Program-made: the position numbers and the translations under genes | The notes under the pieces: generated by a model | The model's database searches: none | Told to the model about the DNA's origin: nothing | The model's input: the letters and a program-made list of their open reading frames with translations, nothing else | From: CAYOBW01 sp964402115 | GTDB lineage: Bacteria; Verrucomicrobiota; Kiritimatiellia; UBA8416; CAYOBW01 | Direction: 5' to 3' | Assembly (NCBI GenBank): GCA_964402115.1 | Contig: CAYOBW010000003.1 | Coordinates: 1-64,000 of the forward strand | DNA: 64,000 nucleotides | In this document: positions 8,398 to 16,793 of the stretch, piece after piece | How the letters are laid out: each line of letters opens with the position of its first letter | Numbering within the stretch: position 1 is the first letter of the stretch

Positions 8398-9156
8398 CTA
8401 GAACGTGTAACTGGCCTTGAGGCTGCCCACCAGTTGGTCGTCATCCTGGTACAAGCCAGCGGCGCCGTCTTCGATCGTGCTGTCCAACAACGCCGTGTAC
8501 TGGATCGCCGGCGTGATGGTCAGGTTGTCGAGCGCCTTGAAGGTCAGCGCGGCGGCGCCGTTCACGTCGTTGAACGCCGTGTCCGAGACGCCGTAGTAGA
8601 AGCTGTTGTAGTCGTCCGTGGCAGCACCCACCGAGGCCGTCAGACTCAGCGTCACCAGCTCGCCAAATCCCCGGCTGTAAGCGAGGCCCAGATTCGCATA
8701 GGCCCCATCGGCCTCGTCGAAATCGTAGTACACGCCCAATGTCGGCACCACGATCAACGACGGCAGCGACGCCGTGACATACACCTCGCGCGTCCCCGCG
8801 AAGGCCGTGTTGGGGAAGAGGTAGTCGATCACGCCCACGCCCAGGCTCACGGGCCCAACGGTCTTGCTGTAGGAGACCGTCAGGTCGATCTCCGAGAACG
8901 CCGCGGCATCTTCCGTCACCGCATCCGTCAGGTTGAAACTGCCCCAGGTGTTGAGCGACAGGCCTCCCTTCGTCACCGTCAGGGAGGGCTGCACGACCGG
9001 CTCGTCGTTCAGAACCTGCCCGCGCCAGACGTAGGCCGAGAGAACCGGCACATCCAACGTCGCCCCGACCGCGGGCGGCGCCACCTCTTCCGCCGCCCGA
9101 CTCGCGCCACTCACACCCACCGCCACAACCAGCATTCCCGCCATGATGCTACGCAT
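8398..9156 (-). CDS. Outer-membrane beta-barrel protein, TorF/Gcw_chp-like putative porin
   Basis: 252 aa from the ATG at 9156, chosen because GGAG lies 9 nt upstream; an ATG five codons earlier has a poorer site. Signal peptide MRSIMAGMLVVAVGVSGASRAA, then alternating-polarity strands throughout (FNLTDAVTEDAAAFSEIDLTV; LGVYYDFDEADGAYANLGL) and a terminal ASYTF, the C-terminal aromatic that BAM recognises. The early motif LSAYVWRGQVLNDEPVVQPS followed by LNTWGSFNL matches the Gcw_chp/TorF family, whose members are often annotated as putative porins but whose substrates are unknown. No adjacent transport genes suggest a cargo. The upstream region is unusually AT-rich for this genome, which could hold its promoter. 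Confidence 0.75.
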   Translation of the reverse strand: MRSIMAGMLVVAVGVSGASRAAEEVAPPAVGATLDVPVLSAYVWRGQVLNDEPVVQPSLTVTKGGLSLNTWGSFNLTDAVTEDAAAFSEIDLTVSYSKTVGPVSLGVGVIDYLFPNTAFAGTREVYVTASLPSLIVVPTLGVYYDFDEADGAYANLGLAYSRGFGELVTLSLTASVGAATDDYNSFYYGVSDTAFNDVNGAAALTFKALDNLTITPAIQYTALLDSTIEDGAAGLYQDDDQLVGSLKASYTF

Positions 9157-9531
9157 GCTTCTGCACTCCATTCCGTTCTTTCTGCTTCGCTAAGACCACA
9201 ACTCCAAACGCATGCACCTTGCACGCTATGCAGATAGTCTTAGCAGTAGGTGTGCCAACCATTACAGGGCATTTCGCAACATATTCCACAACAATGTTTT
9301 ACACTGATTTCAGGCATACATTCGCGGTCAATCGAACCCATAATACAAGCACATATTTGTATCTGATAGATGCATTTGCAACCAACATGTATCCGTCGCG
9401 AAAGACGGAAGCCGTCTGCAATCAGGAGGCACGGACGGCACGATGCATGACGCCCCCGTGGATTCGTGAGCGCGTCCCGGCATTGACCGTGGGGGGATTT
9501 CTGCTATAAGGCGCGGCAGGTGGGACGACGG
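9157..9531. other. AT-rich divergent intergenic region (porin-like gene / amidase)
   Basis: A 375-bp gap, clearly richer in A+T than the surrounding DNA, especially 9255-9400. It holds the leader of the minus-strand porin-like gene and, at its right end, a strong plus-strand promoter (listed separately). Short open frames here have no coding character. I see no RNA gene or riboswitch fold that I can support. Confidence 0.6.
9483..9510 (+). promoter_or_regulatory. Sigma70-type promoter for the amidase gene
   Basis: TTGACC (9483-9488), a 16-bp spacer and TATAAG (9505-9510), with the -10 box 21 bp upstream of the ATG at 9532. The expected 5' leader is therefore very short. One of the best promoter matches in the window. 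Confidence 0.6.
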
Positions 9532-10563
9532 ATGCAAAGGACGTGCAAGACGGGCCGGGTGTTACTCTTGTTGACGGCAACAGGACTGGCGGCCACAGCG
9601 TGCTACTCGCCGCCCCCGGGGCGGGTGGCCTTGCGGGATTTACGCAAGGAGTACGGCCTGACCCTGCGCGCGGCCTCGACTGGCACCCTTACGCTGGCCA
9701 ACGCGGATGTGACGCTGTGGTTCACGAACGGCAGCCGCCGCATTGCATTCAACGGGGTGACGCTGTGGCTGCACGATGCCGCCGTGCGGGAGCACGAACG
9801 CTGGCATGTGGCGAAGGTGGATGCCACAAACGTACTCGCCACGCTGCTGGCTCCCGCGCCGATCCTTTACCGCGGCAGTGCGGCGCGTGTGCTGATCGAC
9901 CCCGGCCATGGCGGGCAGGATACCGGCGCGCTGTCACCCGACGGCAGACTGCGTGAGCAGGACATCGTCTACGATGTCGGCAAACGCGTGGTTGACCGCC
10001 TGGTGCGGGCCGGTGTCGCCGCCAGTCTCTCGCGCGAGGCCCGGCAGGCGCTGACGCTGGCAGCCCGCTCGACCCGGGCCAGCCGGCAGGCAACCGATCT
10101 GTTCGTGAGTATACACGCCAACTCAGCCGGCAACCGGGACGCCTGCGGGGTGGAGACCTTCCTGGTGCCATCGGCCGGTTGGCCGTCAACCGCCGGGAAC
10201 GGCAACGGCGACGCAGCGGTGACGGGCAACCGGCATGAACTGGCCAGCCTGCTGCTGGCCTACCATGTCCACCGCCAGGTTCTGGATCGTTCCGGGGCCG
10301 CCGATCGCGGCATCAAGCGGGCCCGCTTCGACGTGCTGGCGGACACCCCCTGCCCCGCCGTGCTCGTGGAGTGCGGCTTCCTCTCCTCACCGGAAGAGGC
10401 TTCCCGTCTGGGCGATCCCGCCTACCGCCAGAAGTTGGCGGATGGCATTGCCGCCGGGGTTCAGGACTACGCGCGCTGGATTGCCGCCGCCCGCGTCCTC
10501 ATGCTGCAGGATCTGCAGCAGCCCCGGACCGAGCGTGAAACCCAGGCTCCCACCACGCCTTGA
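9532..10563 (+). CDS. N-acetylmuramoyl-L-alanine amidase (Amidase_3), lipoprotein
   Basis: Zinc amidase that cleaves the amide bond between MurNAc and the stem peptide. ATG at 9532 is preferred (AGGTGG 8 nt upstream) over a GTG four codons earlier. 343 aa. A lipoprotein signal peptide ends in LAATAC, so Cys24 would be lipidated. Next comes a ~70-residue all-beta N-terminal segment (DVTLWFTNGSRRIAFNGVTL), similar in look to copper-amine-oxidase N-like domains. The catalytic domain has the zinc ligands His in LIDPGHGGQDTGA, Glu in LREQDIVYDV and His in LFVSIHANS, plus the catalytic Glu in VLVECGFLSSPEEA. The lipid anchor would place it at an envelope membrane facing peptidoglycan. It likely takes part in cell separation or wall turnover, and the sequence does not distinguish AmiC-like from general turnover roles. 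Confidence 0.9.
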   Translation: MQRTCKTGRVLLLLTATGLAATACYSPPPGRVALRDLRKEYGLTLRAASTGTLTLANADVTLWFTNGSRRIAFNGVTLWLHDAAVREHERWHVAKVDATNVLATLLAPAPILYRGSAARVLIDPGHGGQDTGALSPDGRLREQDIVYDVGKRVVDRLVRAGVAASLSREARQALTLAARSTRASRQATDLFVSIHANSAGNRDACGVETFLVPSAGWPSTAGNGNGDAAVTGNRHELASLLLAYHVHRQVLDRSGAADRGIKRARFDVLADTPCPAVLVECGFLSSPEEASRLGDPAYRQKLADGIAAGVQDYARWIAAARVLMLQDLQQPRTERETQAPTTP

Positions 10564-10626
10564 TCCGAGACTCGATGGCAGAGAAGCATCCGGCACGCCC
10601 GCCTCCGGCAGGCCCCGCCTTTGCGC

Positions 10627-10654
10627 TTGCGTTCCGCACGCATCCGGCTAGAAT
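10627..10654 (+). promoter_or_regulatory. Candidate feoAB promoter
   Basis: TTGCGT (10627-10632), a 16-bp spacer and TAGAAT (10649-10654), about 50 bp upstream of feoA. The -10 box runs into the inverted repeat at 10652-10673. Confidence 0.5.
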
Positions 10655-10673
10655 GTTTTACCAATCAAACATT
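10652..10673. promoter_or_regulatory. Inverted repeat (possible iron-repressor operator) at the feoAB promoter
   Basis: AATGTTT-N8-AAACATT is a perfect 7-bp dyad that overlaps the -10 box and the expected transcription start of feoAB, the typical place for a repressor. feo operons are normally repressed by Fe(II)-bound Fur or DtxR-type regulators. The sequence does not closely resemble the E. coli Fur box, so the cognate protein is unknown. Confidence 0.45.
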
Positions 10674-10705
10674 TTCGGTTGCGGACCGCGGGAGCGCAGG
10701 CGGCT

Positions 10706-10942
10706 ATGAAGTTGAAGGACATGCCCATAGGGCGGCAGGCACGCGTGCAGGGTTATGCGCACGGCTGCGACCGGCGCTACCGGCTGAAGTTGATCCAGAT
10801 CGGCCTCTGCCGGGGCGCCACCTTCACACTGACGCGCAAGGCGCCCATGGGCGATCCGGTGGAACTGCGGCTGAGGGATTGCAGCGTCACCCTGCGCCAG
10901 GCGGAGGCCGACGCCATGGAGATCGAAGCGCTTGAAACCTGA
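10706..10942 (+). CDS. feoA: Ferrous iron transport protein A
   Basis: Small SH3-like cytoplasmic partner of the FeoB iron transporter. 78 aa from the ATG at 10706; upstream in-frame sequence lacks family similarity, whereas MKLKDMPIGRQARVQGYA is the standard FeoA beginning. The rest fits the domain: DRRYRLKLIQIGLCRGATF, then RKAPMGDPVELRLRD and a C-terminal RQAEADAMEIEAL. It overlaps feoB by 11 bp, so the two are translationally coupled. Expression is probably governed by the inverted repeat that overlaps the upstream promoter, consistent with iron repression. Confidence 0.92.
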   Translation: MKLKDMPIGRQARVQGYAHGCDRRYRLKLIQIGLCRGATFTLTRKAPMGDPVELRLRDCSVTLRQAEADAMEIEALET

Positions 10943-13184
10943 TCCAGCGGCGCCGACGATAATTGCGCTGGCGGGCAATCCGAACTGCGGCAAGACCACG
11001 CTTTTCAACGCGTTGACCGGCGCACGCCAGCAGGTTGGCAACTGGCCGGGCGTGACCGTCGAGCGCAAGGAAGGCGCCTACACGCACGCCGGCCGGACCG
11101 TCACCGTCGTGGACCTGCCGGGCATTTATTCCTTTGCCGCGTCCTCGCCGGACGAAATCGTGGCCCGTGACTATGTTTTGCGCGCCCGGCCCGCGCTCGT
11201 CGTCAACATCCTCGACGCGTCGAACCTCGAGCGCAACCTCTACCTGACCACGCAGCTGCTGGAGATGCACGTGCCGTTGATCGTGGCGCTGAACATGAGC
11301 GACGTGGCGCAGCAGCGCGGCGTCGCCATCGAGGTCGAGCACCTGGCCCGGCACCTCGGCTGCCAGGTCATCCCGCTCGTGGCCAACCGCGGCGAGGGCC
11401 TGGAGGCGCTCCGCAACGCAATCAACCAGTCCCTGGCTGTCCCGACCGTTTCCGCCGCGCGCGTCGAGTACGACTCGGAGGTGGAGAAAGCGCTGCGGCG
11501 CCTGCAACCGGAACTGGCGGAGGCGGCGGCGCACGCTGCCGTGGATCCCCGCTGGCTCGCACTCAAACGGCTTGAGGGGGATCCCCTGGCAGCCGAACTG
11601 GCGGGAGCGGCCGGCGCGGCCACGGCGGCGGCGGAAGCCGCGCGCGTCGCCCGGCACGTGGGCGAGGAGATGGATCTCGTGCTCGCCGACGGCCGGTACG
11701 GCTTCATCCACGGCCTGGCGCACGACGTGATCAACCGCCGCGACCAGGTGCGCCGCACGGTGACGGACGTCGTCGACCGTCTTCTGCTGAATCGCGTGCT
11801 GGGGCTGCCGCTGCTGTTCGCGGTGATGTACGGCGTCTTCGCCGTGACCGTGCGCTGCGGACAGCCGTTCATCGCCTGCTTCGACCGCCTGGCGGGCACG
11901 CTGCTCGTGGATGGACTCGGCGCCTGGCTCTCCGCCTGCGGGGCGCCGGACTGGCTGCGCGCCCTGCTCGCCGACGGACTGGGCGGCGGCATTCAGACCG
12001 TGGCAACCTTCGTGCCGCCCATCTTCCTGATCTTCCTCTGCCTCGCCATTCTGGAGGACTCCGGCTACATGGCGCGCGCCGCGTTTCTCATGGATCGCCT
12101 GCTGCGCGTCATCGGCCTGCCGGGCCGCGCGTTCCTGCCCATGCTGCTCGGCTTCGGCTGCAACGTGCCGGCCATCCTCGCTGCGCGCACGCTTGAACAT
12201 GCCCGTGAGCGCACGTTGACGATCCTGATGAACCCGTTCATGTCCTGCGGGGCGCGGCTCCCCGTCTACACCCTGTTTGCCGTGGCGTTCTTCCCCCGTT
12301 ACGGCGGAACCGCCGTCTTCCTGCTCTACGCCACCGGCATTGTCCTGGCCGTGCTGACCGGCTTCGTGCTGCACCGCACGCTGCTGCGCGGACCCAGCGC
12401 CACGTTCGTGATGGAGCTGCCGCCCTACCACCTGCCCACCGCCAGGGCCATCCTGTTCCATGCGTGGGAGCGGTTGAAGAGCTTCATCTGGCGCGCGGGG
12501 CAGGTGATCCTGCTTGTCGTCGTCGTGCTCCGCCTGCTCACGGCCATCGGAACGGACGGACGGTTGACGCAGGCGCACCCCGAGCGCTCGATCCTGAGCG
12601 CGGTCGGCCGGGCGGTGACCCCGCTCTTTGCCCCGCTGGGCATCACCCGCGAGAACTGGCCGGCCACGGTGGGGCTGTTCAGCGGCCTGTTCGCCAAGGA
12701 AGCCATTGTCGGCTCGCTGAACGCGCTCTACACCCAGTACGAACCGGCCGGCGCCCCAGCCCCGCTCGCGCCGCCGGCGTTCAGCCTGGCCGCCGGTCTG
12801 CGCGAGGCGCTGCGCGCGGTGCCAGAGGGGTTCGGCCTGCTGCCTGCCGCCTCCGGCAGCGCGGACGCCGACACCGCCAGCCTGACGCCGGCCCTGCACC
12901 GGCATTTCGATTGGGCCAGCGCCATCGCTTACCTGCTCTTCGTGCTGATCTACGCGCCGTGTGCCGCCACAGTAGCCGCCATCCAGCGGGAGGCCGGCAC
13001 GCGCTGGGCTCTGTTCAGCGTCAGCTACCAGACGCTTCTGGCCTGGATCGTGGCGACCGGGTTCTACCAACTGGCCACGTTCACGGCACACCCGGCGACC
13101 TCCACGGGCTGGCTGACCATCTGCGCCATAGGCCTCGCCAGCGGCTATGCCGCCCTGCGCGCCTTGGCGCCGCGGCAGGGGTAG
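10932..13184 (+). CDS. feoB: Ferrous iron transport protein B, GTPase-coupled permease
   Basis: Inner-membrane Fe(II) importer. 750 aa. The N-terminal G domain shows G1 GNPNCGKT (15-22), the G2 threonine in GVTVERKEG (Thr42), G3 DLPG (61-64) and G4 NMSD (121-124), followed by the helical GDI-like spacer (~165-280). The membrane part has two Gate-type halves: VPPIFLIFLCLAILEDSGYM with GFGCNVPAILA, and NPFMSCGARLPVYTLF; the cysteines in GFGCN and MSCGA are the conserved metal-pathway positions. It starts at a TTG inside the end of feoA. The spacer before the last helices (~590-640) is Ala/Pro-rich and probably cytoplasmic. No feoC is visible. It ends 79 bp before uppP and may share a transcript with it. 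Confidence 0.95.
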   Translation: MKPDPAAPTIIALAGNPNCGKTTLFNALTGARQQVGNWPGVTVERKEGAYTHAGRTVTVVDLPGIYSFAASSPDEIVARDYVLRARPALVVNILDASNLERNLYLTTQLLEMHVPLIVALNMSDVAQQRGVAIEVEHLARHLGCQVIPLVANRGEGLEALRNAINQSLAVPTVSAARVEYDSEVEKALRRLQPELAEAAAHAAVDPRWLALKRLEGDPLAAELAGAAGAATAAAEAARVARHVGEEMDLVLADGRYGFIHGLAHDVINRRDQVRRTVTDVVDRLLLNRVLGLPLLFAVMYGVFAVTVRCGQPFIACFDRLAGTLLVDGLGAWLSACGAPDWLRALLADGLGGGIQTVATFVPPIFLIFLCLAILEDSGYMARAAFLMDRLLRVIGLPGRAFLPMLLGFGCNVPAILAARTLEHARERTLTILMNPFMSCGARLPVYTLFAVAFFPRYGGTAVFLLYATGIVLAVLTGFVLHRTLLRGPSATFVMELPPYHLPTARAILFHAWERLKSFIWRAGQVILLVVVVLRLLTAIGTDGRLTQAHPERSILSAVGRAVTPLFAPLGITRENWPATVGLFSGLFAKEAIVGSLNALYTQYEPAGAPAPLAPPAFSLAAGLREALRAVPEGFGLLPAASGSADADTASLTPALHRHFDWASAIAYLLFVLIYAPCAATVAAIQREAGTRWALFSVSYQTLLAWIVATGFYQLATFTAHPATSTGWLTICAIGLASGYAALRALAPRQG

Positions 13185-13263
13185 CGGGGCTTTCCGTTTG
13201 ACGCCGCACGGCAACCTGTTACCGTACCGCGCGTCAAGGGTATCAGCCTGAGGAGCGTGCAAC

Positions 13264-14079
13264 GTGGACAGTCTGCTGTGGATTGCGGCCATTCTGGGCC
13301 TGGTGGAGGGCTTGACGGAGTTCCTGCCCGTATCGTCAACAGGCCACCTCATCCTCGCCGGCCACCTGCTGGGGTTCACGGGCGAGCGGGCCGAGACCTT
13401 CGAGATCTTCATCCAGCTCGGTGCCATCCTCGCGGTCGTGCTCTTTTTCCTGCGCCGTTTTCTCGGCCTGTTGCGCCCGCCGGCCGGCGCCCCCGGATTC
13501 GCGGGGTGGCGGGGCCTCGGCCTGCTGATCGTCACCACGCTGCCAGCCGTTGGGGCGGGGCTGCTGCTGCACAAGACCATCAAGGCGCACCTTTTCACGC
13601 CGCTCGCGGTGGCTGCCGGCCTGGCCGTGGGCGCGCTCTGGATCCTGGCCGCCGAACGCTGGCCGCGCCGGTGCGCGCCCGTCGGCCTGGAGCAACTGAC
13701 ATGGGGCCGGGCGCTGGCCATCGGCGTCTTCCAGTGCCTGGCACTCTGGCCGGGGATGTCGCGCTCGTCGTCCACCATCCTGGGCGCCATGCTGCTGGGC
13801 CTCGACCGCCGCGCGGCCACGGAATACTCCTTCTTCGCCGCCGTGCCGGTGATCACGCTGGCGGGCGGCTACGATCTGCTCAAGTCCCTGCCCGCCCTGT
13901 CCGGCAACGACCTGCCGCTGTTTGCCGTGGGCTTCGTCGTCGCGTTCGTCTCCGCCTGGGCCGCGATCCAGTTCCTGATCCGCTTCGTGGCCACGCACAC
14001 CCTCAAGCTGTTCGGCTGGTACCGGCTCGCCGTCGCGCTCATCGTGCTAACGCTGGCCTGCCTGCACAAACTGGGCTGA
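13264..14079 (+). CDS. uppP: Undecaprenyl-diphosphatase (BacA family)
   Basis: Dephosphorylates undecaprenyl diphosphate to regenerate the lipid carrier for peptidoglycan and LPS precursors; its overproduction gives bacitracin resistance in other species. 271 aa and very hydrophobic, with about seven or eight membrane helices. Both active-site signatures are intact: EGLTEFLPVSSTGH (15-28) and PGMSRSSST (163-171). The GTG start is supported by AGGAG at 13251-13255, 8 nt upstream. It lies between feoB and recN on the same strand, with gaps of 79 and 56 bp. Confidence 0.96.
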   Translation: MDSLLWIAAILGLVEGLTEFLPVSSTGHLILAGHLLGFTGERAETFEIFIQLGAILAVVLFFLRRFLGLLRPPAGAPGFAGWRGLGLLIVTTLPAVGAGLLLHKTIKAHLFTPLAVAAGLAVGALWILAAERWPRRCAPVGLEQLTWGRALAIGVFQCLALWPGMSRSSSTILGAMLLGLDRRAATEYSFFAAVPVITLAGGYDLLKSLPALSGNDLPLFAVGFVVAFVSAWAAIQFLIRFVATHTLKLFGWYRLAVALIVLTLACLHKLG

Positions 14080-14135
14080 CAACTGCGTGACTTTCCGCTT
14101 TCCGTTTTGATGGCTCGCAGCGTATCTTGTGCGCC

Positions 14136-15797
14136 ATGTTGCAGTCGCTGCAGGTCCGCAATCTGGCCATCGTCGAAAGCGCCGCGGTCGAATTCGCGGC
14201 CGGCCTCAATGTCATCACCGGCGAAACGGGCGCCGGGAAGTCCATTCTCGTCGGCGCCCTGGACCTCGTCCTGGGAGGACGCGCCGACAAGACGCTGATC
14301 CGCGCCGGCGAACAGGAGTGCCGCGTGGAGGCGGTCTTCCAACTGGCCGACCCGACCCCGGTCGACGCCGTTCTGAAGGATCTGGAACTCGAACCCTGCC
14401 GCGAGGGCACGCTTATTGTCCGCCGCACCGTCTCCGTCAACGGAGCCGGCCGCCAGTTCGTCAACGACTCCCCCACGACCCTGGCGCTGCTCAAGCGCCT
14501 GGGTGACCTGCTGGTCGACATGCATGGACCGCACGATCACCAGTCGCTGCTCGGCCGGGCCTTCCAGATGGAACTGCTGGATGCCTTCGGGCACCACCAG
14601 TCGACGCGCGACGCGTACGCGCAATCCTACCGCGCGTGGCACACGCTGCAGGACCGGCGCCGCGCCCTGGATGCCGACGACCAGACCGTGGCCCAGCAGG
14701 TGGATATCCTGTCGTACCAGGTCAAGGAACTGGAAGAGGCCGACCTGACCGGGAGGGACGAGGACGCGCTGGTCCAGGAGCACACCGCGACAGCGAACGC
14801 ACAGCGCATCCTGGAGCTGACGGGGACCGTGCAGGCTGCGCTGACGGAAGCCGACGGCGCGGCGCTGACCGCCTTCACGGTTGTCCAGAAGCAGCTCGCC
14901 GAACTGGCAAACCTCGTGCCGGCCGCGGGCGAGTGGCGGCAGGAGGCGGCGACAATAGCCGTGCAAATCAAGGAGCTGGCCGACACCGTGACCCGTTACG
15001 CCAGCCACGTCGAAGGCGACCCGGCGCGACTGCAGGCGCTCGAGGAGCGAATGGCGCTCGTACACCGCCTCAAGCGCAAGTACGGGGGCTCGGTGGCGGC
15101 CGCGCTGGCGACCCTGCAGAACGCCAGGGAACGACTGCGCGACCTGACGAGCCGCCACGAGCGCATCGCGGAGCTTGATCGGGAACTGGTCCGGGCTGAA
15201 GCGGCTGTGCGGGAAGCCGGCCGGCTGCTGGGCCGCGACCGGCGCAAGGCGGCCAAAGCGCTTGCGAAGAGCGTCACCGCCGAGCTGCGCGCCCTGGGCT
15301 TTGCGCAGGGCGGGTTCGAAGTCACCCTCACGGACGCGGACCCCGGCCCTTCAGGCGCGGACGAAATCGAGTTCGGGTTCATGCCGAACGTGGGCGAGCC
15401 GGTGCGTCCCCTGCGCACCATCGCCTCCAGCGGCGAGATCTCGCGGGTCATGCTCGCGGTCAAGACCGTGCTGGCGGAGCACGATCGCATTCCCGTGCTT
15501 GTCTTCGACGAAATCGACGCCAATGTAGGCGGGGAGACGGGCAAGGCCGTGGGCGACAAACTCCGCGCGGTCGCGACCGCGCACCAGGTGCTGTGCATCA
15601 CCCACCTGCCCCAGGTCGCCATGTATGGGGGGACGCACTACGTCGTGGCCAAACGCGTCCAGGACGGCCGGACCCTGACACAGATTCGCCGCCTGGACGA
15701 CAGCGAGAGAGTGGAGGAGCTAGCGCGCATGCTGGGAGGGCGCGACCTCACCAGCGTCACGCTCAAGCACGCCCGCGAGATGCTGAAGCACGTCTGA
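14136..15797 (+). CDS. recN: DNA repair protein RecN (SMC-like ATPase)
   Basis: SMC-family protein that acts early in double-strand break repair, tethering DNA ends and working with RecA. 553 aa from the ATG at 14136; the upstream in-frame TTG has no ribosome site. The N-terminal head has MLQSLQVRNLAIVE and Walker A GETGAGKS (29-36), then the RecN-specific HGPHDHQSLL (usual form HGQHEHQ). Coiled-coil stretches with heptad-like character cover ~150-360. The C-terminal head carries the ABC signature ASSGEISRVMLA and Walker B VLVFDEIDANVGGETG, then ITHLPQVA. Length and order are standard. No LexA-type operator could be recognised in the 56-bp gap upstream, so SOS control cannot be claimed. Confidence 0.96.
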   Translation: MLQSLQVRNLAIVESAAVEFAAGLNVITGETGAGKSILVGALDLVLGGRADKTLIRAGEQECRVEAVFQLADPTPVDAVLKDLELEPCREGTLIVRRTVSVNGAGRQFVNDSPTTLALLKRLGDLLVDMHGPHDHQSLLGRAFQMELLDAFGHHQSTRDAYAQSYRAWHTLQDRRRALDADDQTVAQQVDILSYQVKELEEADLTGRDEDALVQEHTATANAQRILELTGTVQAALTEADGAALTAFTVVQKQLAELANLVPAAGEWRQEAATIAVQIKELADTVTRYASHVEGDPARLQALEERMALVHRLKRKYGGSVAAALATLQNARERLRDLTSRHERIAELDRELVRAEAAVREAGRLLGRDRRKAAKALAKSVTAELRALGFAQGGFEVTLTDADPGPSGADEIEFGFMPNVGEPVRPLRTIASSGEISRVMLAVKTVLAEHDRIPVLVFDEIDANVGGETGKAVGDKLRAVATAHQVLCITHLPQVAMYGGTHYVVAKRVQDGRTLTQIRRLDDSERVEELARMLGGRDLTSVTLKHAREMLKHV

Positions 15798-15815
15798 ACC
15801 GCGGGCGCGGGCACT

Positions 15816-16793
15816 TCACCAAGGCGCAATGCTGCGCAGCCAGGACTTCTTCTTCGGCACGGCCGGAACCTCCCCGGCCGCTTCATCGCCCGGCGTGGCC
15901 GGGGCGGCCACCCCTTCCGCATCCGTCGGCAGTTCGGCCGGCGCGACCCGGCGCGACGCCGGCGTATCGCCCGCGGCCGCTTCGGCAGCCTTGAGCTCGC
16001 GCACCCGCCGCTCGAGCAGCGAATCCGGCTGACCGCCCAAGGCCAGGGCCTTGCGGTAGTAGAAGTCCGCGGCATCGTTATCGGGCGGGTCCATCGCAAG
16101 CATCACCTGAGCGAGGTTGTAGTGGGCCTCCTGCTGGGTCGGATCGGCGGACAACGCCCGCTTCAGCGCGGTGGCGGCATCCGCGTGACGACCCAGGCCG
16201 AACAGGGCCGAACCCAGAACGGTCTGGGCGACGGCATTGTCAGGGAAATCCGCCAGCAGGGACTGCATCAGGCTCTGGGCATCGCGGAAGCGGCCGAGGC
16301 GGCACTGGGCAATCCCCAGGAGTATGCGCAGCCCCGTGTCGTCGGGGGTCTGTTTCAGGGCAGCCAGCAGCACGGTGCGCGCCTCTTCCGGATCCTCGTC
16401 CTCCATCAGCGCGCAAGCCTTCGCCTTGACGGCGCGCAAGCCGGCCTGACGGCCGCTCGCGGCATTCGCGACAGCAGCCCGTTTGTCGTCACGCACCACG
16501 GACTCGAGGCGGTCGATCTCCTTGCTGCAGCGCGTCAGGCGAAACCGCGTGGCGGCCGGTTCCCAGTCGGGGTAGTCCTTCATGAGCTGGACATACAGGT
16601 CGCGGCACTGCTTGTAGATGACAAGCGCTTCGGTGAGGCGCTCCTCGTCGCGGGCGATGTCGGCCTTGATCAGTTGGCTGTAAGCTTCGTAGAACTGCTC
16701 GTTAGCCGTGCGGCGCCCAGACGCCGGAGCCGCCACTGTCAGCCCGCACCCCACCACCATCGCCATTGCCAGGAGCCATGCCCACCGTCTCAT
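15816..16793 (-). CDS. TPR-repeat lipoprotein, unknown role
   Basis: 325 aa from the ATG at 16793, chosen because GAGG lies 6 nt upstream and the protein then begins with a signal peptide, RRWAWLLAMAMVVGC; the frame upstream is open but lacks protein character. Cys15 in VVGC fits a lipobox, though a type I cleavage after AAPASG is possible. TPR helix pairs follow: YSQLIKADIARDEERLTEAL, LRILLGIAQCRLGRFRDAQ, VLGSALFGLGRHADAATALK and AHYNLAQVMLAMDPPDNDAA. The C-terminus (~270-325) is a low-complexity Ala/Pro/Glu linker ending in a basic-aromatic KKKSWLRSIAPW. It converges on recN with an 18-bp gap. An envelope scaffold is the best guess. Confidence 0.82.
   Translation of the reverse strand: MRRWAWLLAMAMVVGCGLTVAAPASGRRTANEQFYEAYSQLIKADIARDEERLTEALVIYKQCRDLYVQLMKDYPDWEPAATRFRLTRCSKEIDRLESVVRDDKRAAVANAASGRQAGLRAVKAKACALMEDEDPEEARTVLLAALKQTPDDTGLRILLGIAQCRLGRFRDAQSLMQSLLADFPDNAVAQTVLGSALFGLGRHADAATALKRALSADPTQQEAHYNLAQVMLAMDPPDNDAADFYYRKALALGGQPDSLLERRVRELKAAEAAAGDTPASRRVAPAELPTDAEGVAAPATPGDEAAGEVPAVPKKKSWLRSIAPW

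Noticed and set aside
9219..9509. 96-codon plus-strand frame in the AT-rich gap before the amidase gene
   Set aside because: No ribosome site, no conserved pattern, and its end overlaps the strong amidase promoter.
10887..13856. A 989-codon open frame antisense to feoB and uppP
   Set aside because: High G+C keeps the complementary frame open. The translation is Arg/His/Gln-rich with no family match, while the plus strand has complete FeoB and UppP motifs.
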